From Ruminimicrobiellum sp045223915 (GTDB taxonomy: Bacteria; Elusimicrobiota; Endomicrobiia; Endomicrobiales; Endomicrobiaceae), in contig JBGUZU010000009.1 of assembly GCA_045223915.1 (NCBI GenBank), positions 1-54,914 on the forward strand: a stretch of DNA of 54,914 nt, written 5' to 3'. Shown here piece by piece: positions 45,296-54,583 of the stretch. Made by a program: the position numbers and the translations under genes. The notes beneath the pieces are model-generated. The model searched no databases and had not been told where the DNA came from. It saw nothing but the letters and a program-made list of their open reading frames with translations. How positions within the stretch are numbered: the first letter of the stretch is position 1; the number at the start of each line of letters is the position of its first letter.

Positions 45296-45404
45296 GACTA
45301 AAATATTTTTGCTACGACTTTGAGTTCTCGAACCTTATGTATGTTTCACTAACTTTATACACTGCGGTTCGTAAACTCTTTGTCTCGCTAAAAATCTTTT
45401 AGTC
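45296..45404 (-). repeat. Nested inverted-repeat element (family N), diverged copy C
   Basis: The outer arms GACTAAAA (45296-45303)/TTTTAGTC (45397-45404) are followed by a TTTTT/AAAAA segment with one bulged base. The inner stem is GAGTT..CGAACC (45322-45334)/GGTTCG..AACTC (45366-45378). Read on the minus strand the loop has AGTGTATAAAGTTAGTGAAAC, close to copy A. Arm sequences differ completely from copies A, B and D but still pair. Confidence 0.75.
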
Positions 45405-45407
45405 ACT

Positions 45408-45656
45408 CAAAAATTGCAACTGATATTTTTGCAATTTTTGAATTGAACCACTACATTTTGAAATTACTTCGTTTCGCCTTATACTATGCAGTCTTGAACG
45501 ACTAAGATGTAAAAATCACTTCGTGATTTTTGTTAAATATATAAAAACTACATTTTTGTCGTTGTTAACTTTCAAAGAGTTTTTAAAGTTTTTTCTATAC
45601 CTCTATGCATCCATACCTCTATACCTCAGAATTAACAAATGAAATTTGTTAATTCT
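45408..45656. repeat. Hairpin-satellite region upstream of the element and purF
   Basis: The hairpins are CAAAAATTGCA/TGCAATTTTTG (45408-45440), AAAAATCAC-TTC-GTGATTTTT (45511-45531) and AGAATTAACAAAT-GAA-ATTTGTTAATTCT (45628-45656). The last is a perfect 13-bp stem containing the stop of the glutamate synthase GXGXG gene. CTATACCT/CTATGCAT/CCATACCT octamers precede it. The 382-base gap has no gene. Confidence 0.8.
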
Positions 45657-46389
45657 TCGTATAAAGTAAATGATACGGATTCTTATCCGCAGCAACATAC
45701 TTCGAAAAATTATCAATATTTATTGCTTTCGTGTAATTAAAATATTTCTTATATTGTTTTATATATTTATTTAATACTTTCTTATCTTCGTCATTCATTT
45801 CAACTTTCTTTATTTCTTTTCCCATATTTTTTTTAGGTATGGAACCGTTAATATACATTACTCCGCCATGCATTCCGGTACCAAGATATTTTCCAGTTAA
45901 ATTTTCCGCTTTTGTTATTCCTATACCGAGCAATATTATTATTCCGCCTGCCATATACTCACCCAAGAAATCACCTGCGGAGGATCCTATAACTATTACA
46001 GGTTTCATATCGAGATATTCTTTCATATGAATACCTACTCTGTAACCTACACTGTCTTTAACAAATATTTCTCCGCCTCTCATTGCATAACCTGTAGTAT
46101 CTCCGCAACTTCCGTGCACAATAATTCTTCCCTTGTTCATTGTGTTACCGATAGCATCCTGAGCATTTGAAAACACTTCAAGTTCGGGACCTGCCATATA
46201 TGCACCCAAATCGTTGCCCGGAACACCGTCTATATTTATTTTAATGTCGTGATCTATTCCGCACCCGATATATCTTTGTCCGCATACACCGTGAAGATTT
46301 ATTTCGTCGTAATTTAAAGCAAATTGTCTTATTTCTTTATTCAAATCTTCGGCTAACTTGTTATTAACCTCTAAATCTATCTGCTTCAT
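45649..46389 (-). CDS. Glutamate synthase GXGXG-domain subunit
   Basis: The 246-residue right-handed beta-helix corresponds to the C-terminal structural domain of large glutamate synthase subunits: NDLGAYMAGPELEVFSNAQDAIGNTMN, GRIIVHGSCGDTTGYAMRGGEIFV and the G-rich GIHMKEY/GEYMAGGIIILLG series. In split archaeal-type enzymes it is a separate gene, as here. GGAGGG precedes the ATG, one base after the oxidoreductase stop. It is the last gene of the cluster. Confidence 0.9.
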   Translation of the reverse strand: MKQIDLEVNNKLAEDLNKEIRQFALNYDEINLHGVCGQRYIGCGIDHDIKINIDGVPGNDLGAYMAGPELEVFSNAQDAIGNTMNKGRIIVHGSCGDTTGYAMRGGEIFVKDSVGYRVGIHMKEYLDMKPVIVIGSSAGDFLGEYMAGGIIILLGIGITKAENLTGKYLGTGMHGGVMYINGSIPKKNMGKEIKKVEMNDEDKKVLNKYIKQYKKYFNYTKAINIDNFSKYVAADKNPYHLLYTKN

Positions 46390-46390
46390 T

Positions 46391-47641
46391 TTATATCCCT
46401 CCGAAAATCTTATTTTCTCTTATATCTTTAGAAAAAACATTTAATCCTATATTTTGTTTTGTTATATCGTAATTTAAACTGCTTAAAGGTGTTTTATCAT
46501 TAATTAAAGAAGTGTATATTCCCGCTCTCTCGTTTGTGTTTATAAGAACAAATCCTTCAAGCTTATCATCTTTTATTACAAGTTTTTTCAGTAAATCTTT
46601 AGTATCATCTTTTTGGATATAAACTTTGTATCCGTCTTGTTTTGTATCAACAATTCCTGCAGAAATTAAATGCAATCCGAAAAAGCCGATAGCATTTAAG
46701 GGAAAAGCACCTGTAAATTCTTTTGTTACTCCCGCCATATTAGAACCGGCAAGTTTACCTTGAACAAAAGCATTCGGCCATAAAGCAAGAATCTTGTTTT
46801 GTTCCGACAAAACATCAAAACTTTCTACACAATCACCTGCAGCATAAATATCTTTTATAGATGTTTGCATATATTTATCTACTACAATACCTCTGTTTAT
46901 TTTTATGTTTATATCTTTTGCAATAGAAATATTAGGTCTTACACCTACCGCCATTATCAAAACATCACAATTTAATTCTGTCCCGTCGGCAAGTATTACG
47001 GAATTTTCTTTAACTTCTTTTGCCGTATTTGAAAGGTAAAAAGTAACATTATGCTTTTCTATATGGTTTTGAATAACAGATGCCGTATTTTTATCCAACA
47101 CGGAAGCCATAACTCTGTCTGCCATATCACAAACTTTAACGGATTTAACTTGTTCTGCCAATGCTTCAGCTGCTTTTAAACCTATCAGTCCCGCACCGAT
47201 AATAACCACATCTGAATTTTTATTAACAACTTTTTGTATCTTTCGAACAGATTCAATATTTAAAAAAGTATAAACATTTTTATGCTTTTGTATTCCGTTT
47301 ACAGGCGGAACAAAAGGAACACTTCCCGTCGCAATAAGAAGTTTATCGTATTTATAAGTTTCTTTATTTTCACAAGCAACTTCTTTTTTGGTTGTGTTTA
47401 TACTTTGTACTTTAGAATTCAATTTAACCGTTATTTTGTTTTTTGTATAAAAATCTTCTTTCTTATATTTTATGGTTTCCAAAGTTTGTTTTCCCTGCAG
47501 AAAATAAGAAATTAACGGTCTTCCGTAAGCAGGAAAGTTTTCTTCCGACAATATTGTTATATTGCCTTTTTTATCGATATTCCTGATTTCGGCAGCACAA
47601 TTTGTTCCCGCACAGCTGTTTCCGATTATTAAATAATTCAT
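46391..47641 (-). CDS. FAD/NAD(P)-dependent oxidoreductase of the glutamate synthase cluster
   Basis: The 416-residue protein is related to NirB N-terminal, rubredoxin and ferredoxin reductases. GNSCAGTNCAAEIR is the FAD-binding start, GAGLIGLKAAEAL the NAD(P) site and YAAGDCVE the FAD ribityl site. It probably moves electrons from NAD(P)H or ferredoxin into the split glutamate synthase, replacing the classical small GltD subunit. AGGAG precedes the ATG. It sits between the ferredoxin and GXGXG genes. Confidence 0.87.
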   Translation of the reverse strand: MNYLIIGNSCAGTNCAAEIRNIDKKGNITILSEENFPAYGRPLISYFLQGKQTLETIKYKKEDFYTKNKITVKLNSKVQSINTTKKEVACENKETYKYDKLLIATGSVPFVPPVNGIQKHKNVYTFLNIESVRKIQKVVNKNSDVVIIGAGLIGLKAAEALAEQVKSVKVCDMADRVMASVLDKNTASVIQNHIEKHNVTFYLSNTAKEVKENSVILADGTELNCDVLIMAVGVRPNISIAKDINIKINRGIVVDKYMQTSIKDIYAAGDCVESFDVLSEQNKILALWPNAFVQGKLAGSNMAGVTKEFTGAFPLNAIGFFGLHLISAGIVDTKQDGYKVYIQKDDTKDLLKKLVIKDDKLEGFVLINTNERAGIYTSLINDKTPLSSLNYDITKQNIGLNVFSKDIRENKIFGGI

Positions 47642-47706
47642 TTACTACTCCTATATCGACCAAATTAGTTTTTAAAATTTTCATTTTACAAGAACATTAT
47701 TTATAG

Positions 47707-47739
47707 ATTGCCACGACAATTTCATTGTCTCGCAATGAC
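47707..47739. repeat. Short palindrome family P2, copy 2
   Basis: The ends ATTGCCAC and TCGCAATGAC are as in copy 1, while the inner stem is GACAAT/ATTGTC with loop TTC. It lies within the gluS cluster, between the oxidoreductase and ferredoxin genes. Confidence 0.75.
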
Positions 47740-47754
47740 AAAAAAAAGAACAAC

Positions 47755-48210
47755 TTACTTCTTCTCTTCCAAATCCATAAACTTTAGGGCACCGTTAGGA
47801 CAATTCTTTGCACAAGCTGGTTCGTCTCCGTTTTCAGTACACAAATCACATTTTGAAATAACTGTTCCCGATACCGACATTTTTATTGCACCGAACGGAC
47901 AAGCCATTATGCAAGACTGACACCCTACACATTTTTCTTTTATGTTTCTGACTATACCGTTTTCATCTTTATACATCGCACCGGAAATACATGCCTGTAC
48001 ACATTTCGGCTCTGCACAATGTCTGCACTGAAGGGCAAAAAAAGTTTTTACTCCGTTCTTTTCTATCTCTTCAATTGTTATTGCAGAATCAACATTTTCC
48101 TTCTTATATGTTTTTATGATATCTTTTGATTTTGAATGTGCGGTTCTGCAATAAACTTCGCACAACCCGCATCCTAAACAATTTTTTTCAAAAGCATAAA
48201 CTTTTTTCAT
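47755..48210 (-). CDS. Multi-cluster 4Fe-4S ferredoxin-like electron carrier
   Basis: The 151-residue protein has four CxxCxxC-type groups: CLGCGLCEVYC, CRHCAEPKCVQAC, CVGCQSCIMACP and CDLCTENGDEPACAKNCP. This is the HycB/DmsB-like arrangement for up to four 4Fe-4S clusters. It starts eight bases after the FMN subunit and is the likely electron feeder to that subunit. Confidence 0.92.
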   Translation of the reverse strand: MKKVYAFEKNCLGCGLCEVYCRTAHSKSKDIIKTYKKENVDSAITIEEIEKNGVKTFFALQCRHCAEPKCVQACISGAMYKDENGIVRNIKEKCVGCQSCIMACPFGAIKMSVSGTVISKCDLCTENGDEPACAKNCPNGALKFMDLEEKK

Positions 48211-48218
48211 TTCTTTTA

Positions 48219-49724
48219 TTATTCTCCCGCATGTTTTATTCCGAGTATTTCCAATTCTTTAAGGTTAAGACCTACTCCTCTTAACATTAATCTGTTTCCT
48301 CTTAAACTGTCTATTGCATTTATTCCCATTCCGCCCAACATTTCTTTAATTTCGTTGTTCCATGCAGTAAGCAAATTTATTAATCTTTCATAAGCAATAT
48401 CCGGATTTAATCTTTTTACAAGTTCGGGATTTTGTGTTGCTATACCCCAATTACATTTACCTGTTGAACAACTTTGACACATGTGGCAACCCATAGCAAT
48501 TAATGCCGCGGAAGCAATATATACGGCATCCGCACCTAAAGCTATAGCCTTTACTATATCCGCGCTGTTTCTTATTGAACCTGCACATATAACGGAAATA
48601 TGGTTTCTTATGCCTTCATCTCTTAATCTTTGATCCACACTTGCCAATGCAAGTTCTATAGGTATTCCCACATTATCTCTGACTCTTGTAGGTGCTGCTC
48701 CCGTTCCGCCTCTGAAACCGTCTATAACAATAGCATCTGCTCCTGCTCTTGCAATACCCGATGCAATAGCTGAAACGTTATGAACGGCAGCAATTTTAAC
48801 AAAAACTGGCTTTGTATAATTTGTACTTTCTTTTAAAGAAAGAATTAATTGTCTTAAATCTTCTATTGAATATATATCGTGGTGCGGTGCAGGTGAAATT
48901 GCATCGGAACCTTCAGGTATCATTCTTGTTGCGGAAACATCGGGACCTACTTTTATTCCAGGCAAATGTCCGCCTATACCCGGTTTTGCACCCTGCCCTA
49001 TCTTAATTTCTATTGCCGCACCTGCATTCAAATAGTCCAAATGAACTCCGAATCTTCCCGAAGCTACCTGAACGGTAGTATTTTTACCGTACTTATAAAA
49101 ATCCTTATGAAGTCCGCCTTCACCGGTATTATAAAGTATTCCCAACTTTTCTGCGGCTCTTGCAAGAGCTTCATGAGCATTTTTAGATATTGAACCGTAA
49201 CTCATTGCAGAAAACATTATCGGCATGTTTAACTCTATTTGCGGCGGAATTTTCGTTAACATATTACCGTTTTTATCGTACTCTATTTTGTCCGGTTTTC
49301 TACCTATCATAACTTTTGTTTCCATAGGTTCTCTTAAAGGATCTATGGACGGGTTTGTTACCTGGCTTGCATTTAACAGTATTTTGTCCCAATAAATAGG
49401 AAACGGTTTAGGATTTCCCATACTTGATAAAAGCATACCGCCCGTTTGTGCCTGTCTGTAAATTTCGTCTATTGCCGTGCCTGTCCAGTTAGCATTTTCT
49501 TTAAACTCTAAAGTATTTTTTCTTATTTTAATTGCTTTTGTAGGGCACATTGCAACACATCTGTGACAACATACACATTTTGAATCTTCAGACAAAACAA
49601 TATTATCTTCTTCATCAAATATATGAACTTCGTTGGAACATTGTTTTACACAAACTTTACACCTGATACATTTTGTATTATCTCTTAAAACTTCAAATCT
49701 GTCCGATACTAAATTTAAACTCAT
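48219..49724 (-). CDS. Glutamate synthase FMN-binding subunit with N-terminal ferredoxin domain
   Basis: The 501-residue protein begins with two 4Fe-4S motifs (CIRCKVCVKQC and CVCCHRCVAMCP, residues about 19-64). The FMN/Fe-S TIM barrel of GltB follows: SAMSYGSISKNAHEALA, GEGGLHKD, PAPHHDIYSIEDL, DGFRGGTGAAP and the Cys-rich CHMCQSCSTGKCNWGIATQ. It reduces 2-iminoglutarate to glutamate. It overlaps the amidotransferase stop by four bases. This is the archaeal-type single-domain form. Confidence 0.95.
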   Translation of the reverse strand: MSLNLVSDRFEVLRDNTKCIRCKVCVKQCSNEVHIFDEEDNIVLSEDSKCVCCHRCVAMCPTKAIKIRKNTLEFKENANWTGTAIDEIYRQAQTGGMLLSSMGNPKPFPIYWDKILLNASQVTNPSIDPLREPMETKVMIGRKPDKIEYDKNGNMLTKIPPQIELNMPIMFSAMSYGSISKNAHEALARAAEKLGILYNTGEGGLHKDFYKYGKNTTVQVASGRFGVHLDYLNAGAAIEIKIGQGAKPGIGGHLPGIKVGPDVSATRMIPEGSDAISPAPHHDIYSIEDLRQLILSLKESTNYTKPVFVKIAAVHNVSAIASGIARAGADAIVIDGFRGGTGAAPTRVRDNVGIPIELALASVDQRLRDEGIRNHISVICAGSIRNSADIVKAIALGADAVYIASAALIAMGCHMCQSCSTGKCNWGIATQNPELVKRLNPDIAYERLINLLTAWNNEIKEMLGGMGINAIDSLRGNRLMLRGVGLNLKELEILGIKHAGE

Positions 49725-50806
49725 TGTCTTGCCTCCAACTTAACGATTACCGGTTCTCCGCCTTTCGGATGATAAATGTTTTCAGGTTCCGGGCAAATTA
49801 CTCTTATTGCACTTTCTTCACTTGCAAAATATACTTTACTACCTTTGGTTGCACTTACCATTGATCTTAATTTTATTCTGTCGTTTAAAGCTATAAGTCC
49901 GTCTTCGTATCCTATAAGTATAGAAAAAGGACCGTTTATAAGAGCGGAAGAATATACCGTTCTTAATGCTTTTAACTCTTGTGCTTTTTTAGGATTTTCA
50001 TTTTCAATATCTTTCCAAAAAGGTGCTACCAACACCTGTAAAGCTTTTTCCATAGGGAGTTTATGTTTTCTTACCAACAAATCCAAAAGATAAGTTATTA
50101 CTTCAGTATCAGTTTGTAAGGAACAATTGTATCCGAACATTTCCACAAATCTTCTGTTGGCATCATAAGAAGAAATTTCTCCGTTATGAACTATAGACCA
50201 GTCAAGCATAGTGAAAGGATGTGCTCCTCCCCACCATCCGGGAGTGTTTGTAGGAAATCTTCCGTGTGCCGTCCAAATATAACCTTCATAATTTTCAAGC
50301 ATATAAAAGTTCCCTATATCTTCCGGGTAACCTACACCTTTAAATGCGCCCATATTTTTACCGCTTGAAAACACATAAGCACCGCCGAACTCTTTATTTA
50401 TTCTTATTACACATCTGGCGGTAAATTCGTCTTCGTCCATATTTAAGTTTCTGACTTTATAAATTCTGGGCAGAACAAAATATCTCCATATTAAAGGTTT
50501 GTTTTTTATCGACGGAACTTTTCTTGTAGGAATATTCCCCGCACTTTCTATTTCAAAGTGTTCGTTTAAAAATTCTTCCGTTTTAGCTTTTATTTGATTG
50601 TTATCATAAAAGATGTGTAAAGCGAAAAAATCTTTATATTGAGGATATATTCCGTATCCTGCAAATCCGCCGCCGAGACCGTTAGATCTTTCGTGCATCA
50701 ATGCAATGGATTTAATAATATCGGTTCCGTTAAATCTGTTACCTTTTTTATCTATAATACCGCTTATGGCACAGCCTGACGGTATTCTTACTTGACCTTC
50801 TTTCAT
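49721..50806 (-). CDS. Glutamate synthase glutamine-amidotransferase subunit
   Basis: The 361-residue class II amidotransferase releases ammonia from glutamine for the FMN subunit. The likely nucleophile Cys12 is in PSGCAISGI, implying N-terminal processing of 11 residues or a different start. GRFPTNTPGWWGGAHPF and DWSIVHNGEISSYDANRRF are the conserved glutaminase blocks. AAGGAG precedes the ATG. It follows glnA in the same direction, so glutamine made by GlnA is used here. Confidence 0.92.
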   Translation of the reverse strand: MKEGQVRIPSGCAISGIIDKKGNRFNGTDIIKSIALMHERSNGLGGGFAGYGIYPQYKDFFALHIFYDNNQIKAKTEEFLNEHFEIESAGNIPTRKVPSIKNKPLIWRYFVLPRIYKVRNLNMDEDEFTARCVIRINKEFGGAYVFSSGKNMGAFKGVGYPEDIGNFYMLENYEGYIWTAHGRFPTNTPGWWGGAHPFTMLDWSIVHNGEISSYDANRRFVEMFGYNCSLQTDTEVITYLLDLLVRKHKLPMEKALQVLVAPFWKDIENENPKKAQELKALRTVYSSALINGPFSILIGYEDGLIALNDRIKLRSMVSATKGSKVYFASEESAIRVICPEPENIYHPKGGEPVIVKLEARQ

Positions 50807-50818
50807 GTTAACTCCTTA

Positions 50819-50970
50819 AAATTTGCCTTCCTTGGCAAATTTTGAAGATTAGAAGATTTGAAGAATAGAAGATTAGATGAAAAGTTGTATTTTTATTATC
50901 AAAAATCGCACAGCGATTTTTACAGCTTAACTTCCAATCTTCCAATCCTCTAATCCTCCAATCTTCTATA
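50819..50970. repeat. Hairpin-capped octamer array between glnA and glutamate synthase
   Basis: The hairpins are AAAATTTGCC/GGCAAATTTT (50818-50843) and AAAAATCGC-ACA-GCGATTTTT (50901-50921). GAAGATTAGAAGATTTGAAG units lie on the left side, and inverted CTTCCAAT, CTTCCAAT, CCTCTAAT and CCTCCAAT units on the right. Confidence 0.82.
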
Positions 50971-50973
50971 GTT

Positions 50974-52302
50974 TTAATAATTTACCAAATACTGATCTAT
51001 TTCCCATTGATGAACTTTCGTTCTGTAATTATCCCATTCTTCTGTTTTTGCTTGTGTATAAAGATTGAATGAGTATTCACCTAAAGTTTGTTTCATCAAG
51101 TCACTCTTTTGCATTGCTCTTACTGCATTAATTAAATTGTGCGGTAAATTTTCTATTCCCGCGGCATCTCTTTCTTCTTTTGTCATCTTGAATATGTTCT
51201 TATCGGTAGAATGTTTTACTTTAAGTTTATTCTTTATTCCGTCAAGACCTGCAGCCAAACATGCGGAAAGCAAGAAATACGGATTTGCTGCCGGATCCGG
51301 ACATCTCAACTCTATTCTCGTAGATGCTCCTCTTGCAGCAGGTATTCTTATCAACGGACTTCTGTTACTTGCAGACCATGCAATATATACAGGTGCTTCA
51401 TAACCCGGAACTAACCTCTTATAAGAATTTACTAACGGGTTGGATATTGCAGCCATAGATTTTATATGTTTCATTATACCTGCAATATAACTGTATGCTG
51501 TTTTTGAAAGGCCTATTGAATCTTTAGGATCATAAAATGCATTTTTCCCGTCTTTAAACAATGACTGGTTTGTATGCATACCAGAACCGTTTATACCGAA
51601 AATAGGCTTCGGCATAAATGTTGCATGAAGTCCGTGTTTTTGTGCTATCGTTTTTGCTACCAACTTAAATGTATTGATATTATCTGCAGTTTTTAAAGCT
51701 TCTGCATATTTAAAATCTATTTCGTGTTGTCCTCTTGCAACTTCATGGTGAGAAGCTTCAATTTCAAATCCCATCTGTTCAAGAGTTAAGCACATATCTC
51801 TTCTTACACTTTCACCTAAATCTATAGGTGCCAAATCAAAGTATCCCGCATCATCGTGTGTTACTGTTGTAGGTTTACCTTTTTCGTCGGTATGGAACAA
51901 GAAAAATTCAAGTTCGGGACCAACATTAAATGTGTAACCCAATTTTGCTGCTGCTTTTAAATTTCTTTTTAAAATGTTTCTCGGACAACCTTCAAAAGGT
52001 TTTCCGTCGGGCTTGTAAATATCGCAGATTAATCTTGCAACTTTACCTGTTTGCGGTCTCCAAGGGAAAATTACAAATGTGTCGGGATCCGGATAAAGGT
52101 ACATATCGCTCTCTTCAATTCTTGTAAAACCTTCAATTGAAGAACCGTCAAGCATACATTTGTTGTCTAATGCTTTTTCTATTTGGCTTGCCGTTATTGC
52201 AACATTTTTTAACTGACCGAAAATATCGGTGAACTGCAACCTGATAAATTGTACATCCTGCTCCTTAACAATTTTGATAATGTCTTGTTTTGTGTAACCC
52301 AT
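50974..52302 (-). CDS. glnA: Glutamine synthetase, type I
   Basis: The 442-residue enzyme makes glutamine from glutamate and ammonia. The N-terminal beta-grasp has LDGSSIEGF, the catalytic part has GPELEFFLF and INGSGMHTNQSLF, and the ATP/glutamate region has KRLVPGYEAPVYIAWSASNRSPLIRIP. The length matches the GSI-alpha form, and I see no adenylylation-loop NLYDLP-type Tyr motif. TAGGAGG precedes the ATG. It heads the ammonia assimilation cluster with the split glutamate synthase. Confidence 0.96.
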   Translation of the reverse strand: MGYTKQDIIKIVKEQDVQFIRLQFTDIFGQLKNVAITASQIEKALDNKCMLDGSSIEGFTRIEESDMYLYPDPDTFVIFPWRPQTGKVARLICDIYKPDGKPFEGCPRNILKRNLKAAAKLGYTFNVGPELEFFLFHTDEKGKPTTVTHDDAGYFDLAPIDLGESVRRDMCLTLEQMGFEIEASHHEVARGQHEIDFKYAEALKTADNINTFKLVAKTIAQKHGLHATFMPKPIFGINGSGMHTNQSLFKDGKNAFYDPKDSIGLSKTAYSYIAGIMKHIKSMAAISNPLVNSYKRLVPGYEAPVYIAWSASNRSPLIRIPAARGASTRIELRCPDPAANPYFLLSACLAAGLDGIKNKLKVKHSTDKNIFKMTKEERDAAGIENLPHNLINAVRAMQKSDLMKQTLGEYSFNLYTQAKTEEWDNYRTKVHQWEIDQYLVNY

Positions 52303-52346
52303 TTTTACTTCCTCCTATTATTTATTTTTCTTAATTGTTTTAGTAT

Positions 52347-52388
52347 AAAAAAAGGCACTTAAAGAATTTAATTCTTTAAGCGCCTTTG
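52347..52388 (-). terminator. Rho-independent terminator after dapL
   Basis: AAAGGC-CTTAAAGAAT and ATTCTTTAAG-GCCTTT form a long stem with one mismatch. T7 follows on the minus strand. It separates the dapF-dapL unit from glnA. Confidence 0.9.
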
Positions 52389-52436
52389 CTTAACCCTTAT
52401 TTAGTTTTACTGCTTTACTTCTATTCTTCTAATCTT

Positions 52437-53606
52437 CTAAAATTTGCAATTCTTAATTCTTTCTAGTGCTTCCTTAATTCTCGGAACCGGAACCGTCAAT
52501 GCAAATCTGACATAACCTTCACCGCTTTTTCCCATCCCGTTACCCGGTGTACAAACTATTGCACATTCATCCAACAGTTTTGAAACCACTTCAGGCGATT
52601 TATATCCTTTCGGAACTTTTGCCCAAACGTAAAATGATGCTTTCGGTTTTGTTACGTTCCAACCGAGTGCATTTAGTCCGTCACACAAAGCATCTCTTCT
52701 TGCTTTATATATTGTTCTCATATCTTCCACGCATTCCTGAGAACTTGTTAATGCCGTAATTCCGGCTTCCTGTACCGCTTGAAAAACTCCGGAATCGTAA
52801 TTATCTTTTACTTTTGCAATTGCTGCAACAATATCTTTGTTACCGCAAACCCAACCGAGTCTCCAACCTGTCATATTGTAAGTTTTTGATAATGAATGAA
52901 ATTCCACACCGACTTCTTTTGCTCCTTCAAATTCCAAAAAGCTCATAGGTTTTTCGTTGTCGTCATAATAAATTTCGGAGTATGCATTATCGTAAGCAAC
53001 TATAATGTTATACTTTTTGGCAAATTGTATAAGTTTAACATAAAACTCTTTAGGTGCAATTGCTGCCGTAGGGTTGTTAGGATAATTAACAAATATTATC
53101 TTTGCTTTTTTAGCAACATCTTCAGGAATTGCATCTAAATCGGGCAAAAAGCCGTTTTTTTCAAGCAAAGGCATAAAATAGGGTATACCATCGGTAAATA
53201 TTGTTCCTGTGTTATAAACGGGATATCCGGGCTCTGGAATCAAAACTACATCCCCGGGGTTAACAAATGCCAAATGCATGTGACCTATGCCTTCTTTTGA
53301 ACCTATTAAAGCACAAACTTCATTGCTTGGATCTAAATCTACATTAAATCTTTTTTTATACCAACCTGCGACCGCTTTTCTGAAAGAAAGCATACCTGCA
53401 CCGAACGGATACTGATGATTTTGCGGTTTTGAAAGGGCAAGTTGCCCTGCCGTTACAATATGTTCCGGAGTAGGCATATCAGGATCACCGACACCCAACG
53501 ATATTATATCTGCACCTCTGTCTATAGCTTCTTTCTTCTTTCTGTCTATTTCTATAAAAAGATACGGTGGCAACTTCTTTAATTTTTCACTCGTTTCAAT
53601 CTTCAT
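52437..53606 (-). CDS. dapL: LL-diaminopimelate aminotransferase
   Basis: The 389-residue fold-type I PLP enzyme has the DapL-like start KLKKLPPYLFIEIDRKKKEAIDRG, then SLGVGDPDMPTP, NYPNNPTAA, AYDNAYSEI and the PLP lysine in FHSLSKTYNMTGWRLGW. DapL converts tetrahydrodipicolinate to LL-diaminopimelate in one step. The dapF gene 109 bases upstream (next step, LL- to meso-DAP) supports this over a general aspartate aminotransferase. GAGGAAT precedes the ATG. Confidence 0.88.
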   Translation of the reverse strand: MKIETSEKLKKLPPYLFIEIDRKKKEAIDRGADIISLGVGDPDMPTPEHIVTAGQLALSKPQNHQYPFGAGMLSFRKAVAGWYKKRFNVDLDPSNEVCALIGSKEGIGHMHLAFVNPGDVVLIPEPGYPVYNTGTIFTDGIPYFMPLLEKNGFLPDLDAIPEDVAKKAKIIFVNYPNNPTAAIAPKEFYVKLIQFAKKYNIIVAYDNAYSEIYYDDNEKPMSFLEFEGAKEVGVEFHSLSKTYNMTGWRLGWVCGNKDIVAAIAKVKDNYDSGVFQAVQEAGITALTSSQECVEDMRTIYKARRDALCDGLNALGWNVTKPKASFYVWAKVPKGYKSPEVVSKLLDECAIVCTPGNGMGKSGEGYVRFALTVPVPRIKEALERIKNCKF

Positions 53607-53641
53607 TTTTATTCCTCATTATAGTTTAAAAACAACTGCGA

Positions 53642-53725
53642 GATCCCGTATCAAGTACGGGATGACACAAACTCTTGTGTCTTTGTCGTTTCCATACATC
53701 TATACATCTATCCTTCTATACCTCT
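53642..53725. repeat. Palindrome P1 copy 3 and octamer satellite
   Basis: P1 at 53642-53666 reads ATCCCGTA/TACGGGAT, a compensated change from the GCA/TGC of copies 1 and 2. CCATACAT, CTATACAT, CTATCCTT and CTATACCT units follow and supply the last codons and stop of dapF. Confidence 0.8.
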
Positions 53726-54528
53726 GCTTCTCCGGTAAATGCAACGACTGCCGGTCCTTCCAAATATACTTCAGAAATATTTTGTCCGTCTGTTTTGCAA
53801 CTTACATAAAGATTATCTTTACCTCTTGTAATTACATGTACCGGTGATTTAACTTTATTTAACAAAACAGAAATTATAGACGATGCCGTTACTCCCGTTC
53901 CGCAGGCTAAAGTTTCACCTTCCACTCCTCTTTCATAAGTTCTTACAAGTATGGTGTTATTTTTATCCACTTTAACAAAATTTACATTTGTTCCTGCAGG
54001 TTCAAAATGTTTGTGAAACCTTATAATGTTCCCGTACTTTTGAACACTTACTTTTTCTATATCATCAACATAAACTACTGCATGAGGAACACCGGTGTTT
54101 AAAGAATGAACAGTCCAAACATTTCCTTCGACATCAATTTCTTCGTTAAGAGCCAAATCTTTTGGGTTATACAATGCAAGTTTTACAACAGTGTCACTTT
54201 TTATTTCTGCCGTAACTAAGCCTGCATCAGTTTCAAATTTCATGTTTTTGCCTGCAATTCCCAACTTATAAGCAAACATTGCAATTGATCTTCCGCCGTT
54301 ACCGCACATACTTGCAAAAGATCCGTCCGAATTATAATATCTCATTCTAAAATCGGCTTTTGAAGACTTTTCCAAAAGGATAAGTCCGTCTCCGCCTATA
54401 GAATATCTTCTGTCACAAAGTTTTGCGGCAAGTTTTGAATGTATATTTTCAGGAACAACGTTTTCTCTGTTATCTATTAAAACGAAATCATTTCCTGCCG
54501 CTGTTAACTTATAAAAGCTTAAATTCAT
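53716..54528 (-). CDS. dapF: Diaminopimelate epimerase
   Basis: The 270-residue enzyme interconverts LL- and meso-diaminopimelate with two Cys. FYKLTAAGNDFVLIDN is the start, RYYNSDGSFASMCGNGGRS holds the first catalytic Cys, and YERGVEGETLACGTGVTASS holds the second. Length is normal. GGAA precedes the ATG. A promoter and an attenuator-like hairpin lie upstream (54584-54688). The final residues are encoded by the octamer satellite. Confidence 0.95.
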   Translation of the reverse strand: MNLSFYKLTAAGNDFVLIDNRENVVPENIHSKLAAKLCDRRYSIGGDGLILLEKSSKADFRMRYYNSDGSFASMCGNGGRSIAMFAYKLGIAGKNMKFETDAGLVTAEIKSDTVVKLALYNPKDLALNEEIDVEGNVWTVHSLNTGVPHAVVYVDDIEKVSVQKYGNIIRFHKHFEPAGTNVNFVKVDKNNTILVRTYERGVEGETLACGTGVTASSIISVLLNKVKSPVHVITRGKDNLYVSCKTDGQNISEVYLEGPAVVAFTGEAEV

Positions 54529-54583
54529 TTAATTTCCTTAAAGACTACATGTTTTTTGCTTTGCAAAAAATTAATATTAAAAT

